Source: an uncultured Chloroflexaceae bacterium (GTDB taxonomy: Bacteria > Chloroflexota > Chloroflexia > Chloroflexales > Chloroflexaceae). From it: a stretch of 5,837 nucleotides of DNA. The stretch is from NCBI GenBank assembly GCA_937141995.1, contig CAKZQX010000131.1, positions 1-5,837 of the forward strand, in the 5' to 3' direction. The position numbers were made by a program, and so were the translations under genes. Of this stretch, positions 3,988-5,837 are shown piece after piece (the stretch's first letter is position 1; each line of letters opens with the position of its first letter). The notes under the pieces were generated by a model. It ran no database searches. It had not been told where the DNA came from and saw nothing but the letters and a program-made list of their open reading frames with translations.

Positions 3988-5811
3988 ATGAAATGGTCCT
4001 ACCGCCTTGTTCGCCTCGCCGGTATTGACATCAACATCCACAGCTCGTTTGTCCTGCTGATCATCTATGTGATCATCATGTTTGGCTCGTCCGGGCTCTT
4101 CGGCATCGTCACGGGGGGGCTGTTTACGCTGGCACTTTTCCTCTGTGTCACGCTGCATGAGTTGGGGCATGCGCTGGTTGCCCGCTATTTTGGTGTTCCC
4201 GTAGCTAGTATTCTACTCTGGCCGCTGGGTGGCCTGACCATGATGAGTCGCATGCCGGATAAGCCGCTGCATGAGGTGCTGATTATGGCGGCAGGGCCGC
4301 TGGTCAACCTGGTGGCGGCAGTGGCGGCATTTGTCGGGCTTATTCCGCTGGTTCTGTTCAGCCACCTGCTGAGCTTCAGTGGCCCCGCTCCCCTGATGTC
4401 GGCACCCAGCGCAATTTCATTTTTGTTCACGGCCCTGATCGCCATGGGCGTGATCAACCTGATGCTGGCACTGTTCAATCTGCTCCCGGCTTTTCCGCTG
4501 GATGGGGGCCGCATGCTGCATGCGCTGCTAAGTGCCGTGATGGGTGAGCAGCGCGCCGGGCTTGTGCTGATCGGGTTAAGCTGGCCGATTGCCCTGGGGT
4601 TGGGCATCGGTGCGTTGCTGCTGGGCGATCTGCTGCTGGGTGTGGTTGCGGTTATGCTGTTCCTTACCTCCGGGCTGTTAAACAGCCGGAGTGCGGGGAT
4701 TATCAACCGGGGCTTTGCGCAGCTCTATGCCGCGTTCTGCTATGTCACCAATCGTGGGAGCTTCTATCTGCTGCGTGGGGATTATGCGCGGGCACTGGCC
4801 TGGTATGATCGCGTTGTTCAGCGCAACCCTGCACAGGCGGAGGGCTATCTGCATCGAGGTATGGCCGGCTTCTACCAACAGGAGTATGACCGCGCTCTGG
4901 CCGATGTTGAGCAGGCCATCCAACTTCAGCCGGAGAATGCCGACGCCTACCGCATTCGTGGGATGTTCTACTATGTTCATGGCGCAGATGCGCAGGCCAT
5001 AGCCGATTATGCCCGGGCGTTGCACCTGCAACCCGATGATGCGCTGACCTGTAATAATCAGGGCTGTATCTACCACCTCCAGGGTGACTATCAGCAGGCG
5101 CTGGAGCGCTATAACCAGGCGCTGCACCTGTCGCCCTCCCTCGGCCTGGTCTATAGCAACCGTGGACAGATACATGCTGAACTGGGAAACATGAAGCAGG
5201 CGCTGGCCGATTATGAGCAGGCGATCCGGTGGTCGCTTGAGCCGTCCGAAGCGTACCTGGGGCGGGGCAGCATCTACTACCACCAGAGCGCGTACGAGCA
5301 GGCACTGGCCGACTGTGACCGGGCCATCGCCGCCGCTCCGGAGGGTCGCTTCTCCCGCGATGAACGCTGGCTCGAGCATTTTATCCAGGCAAACGCTGCG
5401 TGGGCCATCGTCTGCTATACCCGTTTGATCCAGCGCTATCCCGCCCAGGCCGACGGGTACCGGCAGCGGGGAGAGGCCTACCTTGCCGGGGGCGCTGCCG
5501 AGGATGCGCTGTCCGATTTTGAACAGGCGATTGCGCTGGCCCCCGACGATGTGCGGGCCTACCTGGGGCGCGGACAGGTGTATATGATCTGGGGGGAAAC
5601 GGGGCCGGCTGAAGCCGACTTCCGCTATGTGCCGGCACACACTGCACGGAACGATCTGCGGCGGCAGGCTGAGGCGCTGCTAAGGGATCTCCACGGTATG
5701 GAACAGGCAATTCTGCTTAATCTGGCTGTGCCGCAGGAGGAGGAACAGCTAAACCTGGAGCCGGACATGGCAATCACTCTTGTGAACGATGGCGCGGCAG
5801 GTGCCGTGTGA
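3988..5811 (+). CDS. M50 site-2-protease-like membrane metalloprotease fused to a C-terminal TPR array
   Basis: The product is 607 aa. The N-terminal half (1-232) is an M50B/SpoIVFB-like intramembrane zinc protease. It has the lead-in IDINIHSSFVLLI (13-25), catalytic HELGH (57-61, Glu58 as base, His57/His61 as zinc ligands), GPLVNL (103-108), and NLLPAFPLDGGR (164-175) with Asp172 as third ligand. About six membrane segments lie at 20-33, 43-66, 97-128, 143-166, 191-211 and 213-231. The C-terminal half (252-557) divides into nine TPR units in exact 34-residue register, starting at 252, 286, 320, 354, 388, 422, 456, 490 and 524. Units 7 (456-489) and 9 are degenerate. A charged tail follows. 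Such proteases cut transmembrane substrates, often anti-sigma factors; the TPRs, probably cytoplasmic, would bind a partner or substrate (inference). The CBS pair common in this subfamily is absent and the TPRs take its place. The gene ends with tandem in-frame stops TGA TAG. Confidence 0.92.
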   Translation: MKWSYRLVRLAGIDINIHSSFVLLIIYVIIMFGSSGLFGIVTGGLFTLALFLCVTLHELGHALVARYFGVPVASILLWPLGGLTMMSRMPDKPLHEVLIMAAGPLVNLVAAVAAFVGLIPLVLFSHLLSFSGPAPLMSAPSAISFLFTALIAMGVINLMLALFNLLPAFPLDGGRMLHALLSAVMGEQRAGLVLIGLSWPIALGLGIGALLLGDLLLGVVAVMLFLTSGLLNSRSAGIINRGFAQLYAAFCYVTNRGSFYLLRGDYARALAWYDRVVQRNPAQAEGYLHRGMAGFYQQEYDRALADVEQAIQLQPENADAYRIRGMFYYVHGADAQAIADYARALHLQPDDALTCNNQGCIYHLQGDYQQALERYNQALHLSPSLGLVYSNRGQIHAELGNMKQALADYEQAIRWSLEPSEAYLGRGSIYYHQSAYEQALADCDRAIAAAPEGRFSRDERWLEHFIQANAAWAIVCYTRLIQRYPAQADGYRQRGEAYLAGGAAEDALSDFEQAIALAPDDVRAYLGRGQVYMIWGETGPAEADFRYVPAHTARNDLRRQAEALLRDLHGMEQAILLNLAVPQEEEQLNLEPDMAITLVNDGAAGAV

Positions 5812-5837
5812 TAGGATAACGCCAGATACAAAAGAGT

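Noticed and set aside
4678..5640. 320-codon open frame on the minus strand
   Set aside because: It is antisense to the TPR region. Repeated codon use in the TPRs keeps the opposite frame open; there is no domain and no SD.

Overview
The window reads as ordinary chromosomal DNA from a moderately GC-rich bacterium (GC near 60% by eye). It has strong Shine-Dalgarno (SD) sites and sigma70-type promoters. The gaps between genes carry hairpin repeats and short degenerate tandem repeats, and one gene is an M50 protease fused to a TPR array. This would fit a filamentous Chloroflexi (Chloroflexales-like) genome. That assignment rests on gene style and repeat style only and is a modest-confidence inference; no marker gene is present.

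Layout. (1) 1-1371, minus strand: an AMP-forming acyl-CoA synthetase, 5' end complete and 3' end cut off by the window edge. It has a textbook promoter (TTGACT, 17 bp, TATAAT) and a good SD. (2) 1372-1885: a 514-bp divergent intergenic region. It holds that promoter, a repeat element (element A, about 1502-1778) with a perfect 23-bp central hairpin and a 9-bp-period tandem repeat, and an extended -10 promoter (1841-1849) facing right. (3) 1886-3600, plus strand: a likely three-gene operon of a small unrecognised protein (106 aa), a CcdA/DsbD-type membrane thiol-disulfide electron carrier (307 aa) and a Nudix hydrolase (144 aa). The gaps are 33 and 2 bp. (4) 3601-3987: a 387-bp repeat island. 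A 7-bp tandem repeat overlaps the Nudix stop codon. It is followed by an imperfect inverted repeat of about 24 bp per arm, then a second copy of the hairpin element (element B, 3734-3929). (5) 3988-5811, plus strand: a site-2-protease-like M50 membrane metalloprotease whose C-terminal half is about nine TPRs in unbroken 34-residue register.

How the parts may work together. The synthetase activates fatty or other organic acids and is divergent from the rest. The CcdA-like protein moves reducing power across the membrane and the Nudix enzyme probably cleans up nucleotides. No single pathway ties these together. The M50-TPR protein looks like a regulated intramembrane protease with its own protein-binding platform.

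The most notable signal is non-coding. Elements A and B lie in the same orientation in two intergenic regions and share a 17-bp left end and a 53-bp right block (47/53 identical). The stem sequence at their centre differs, yet each stem is perfectly self-complementary with a 3-nt loop. This looks like a MITE-like or structured-repeat family in which the fold is kept while the stem sequence changes. The last 26 bases (5812-5837) show nothing I can name.
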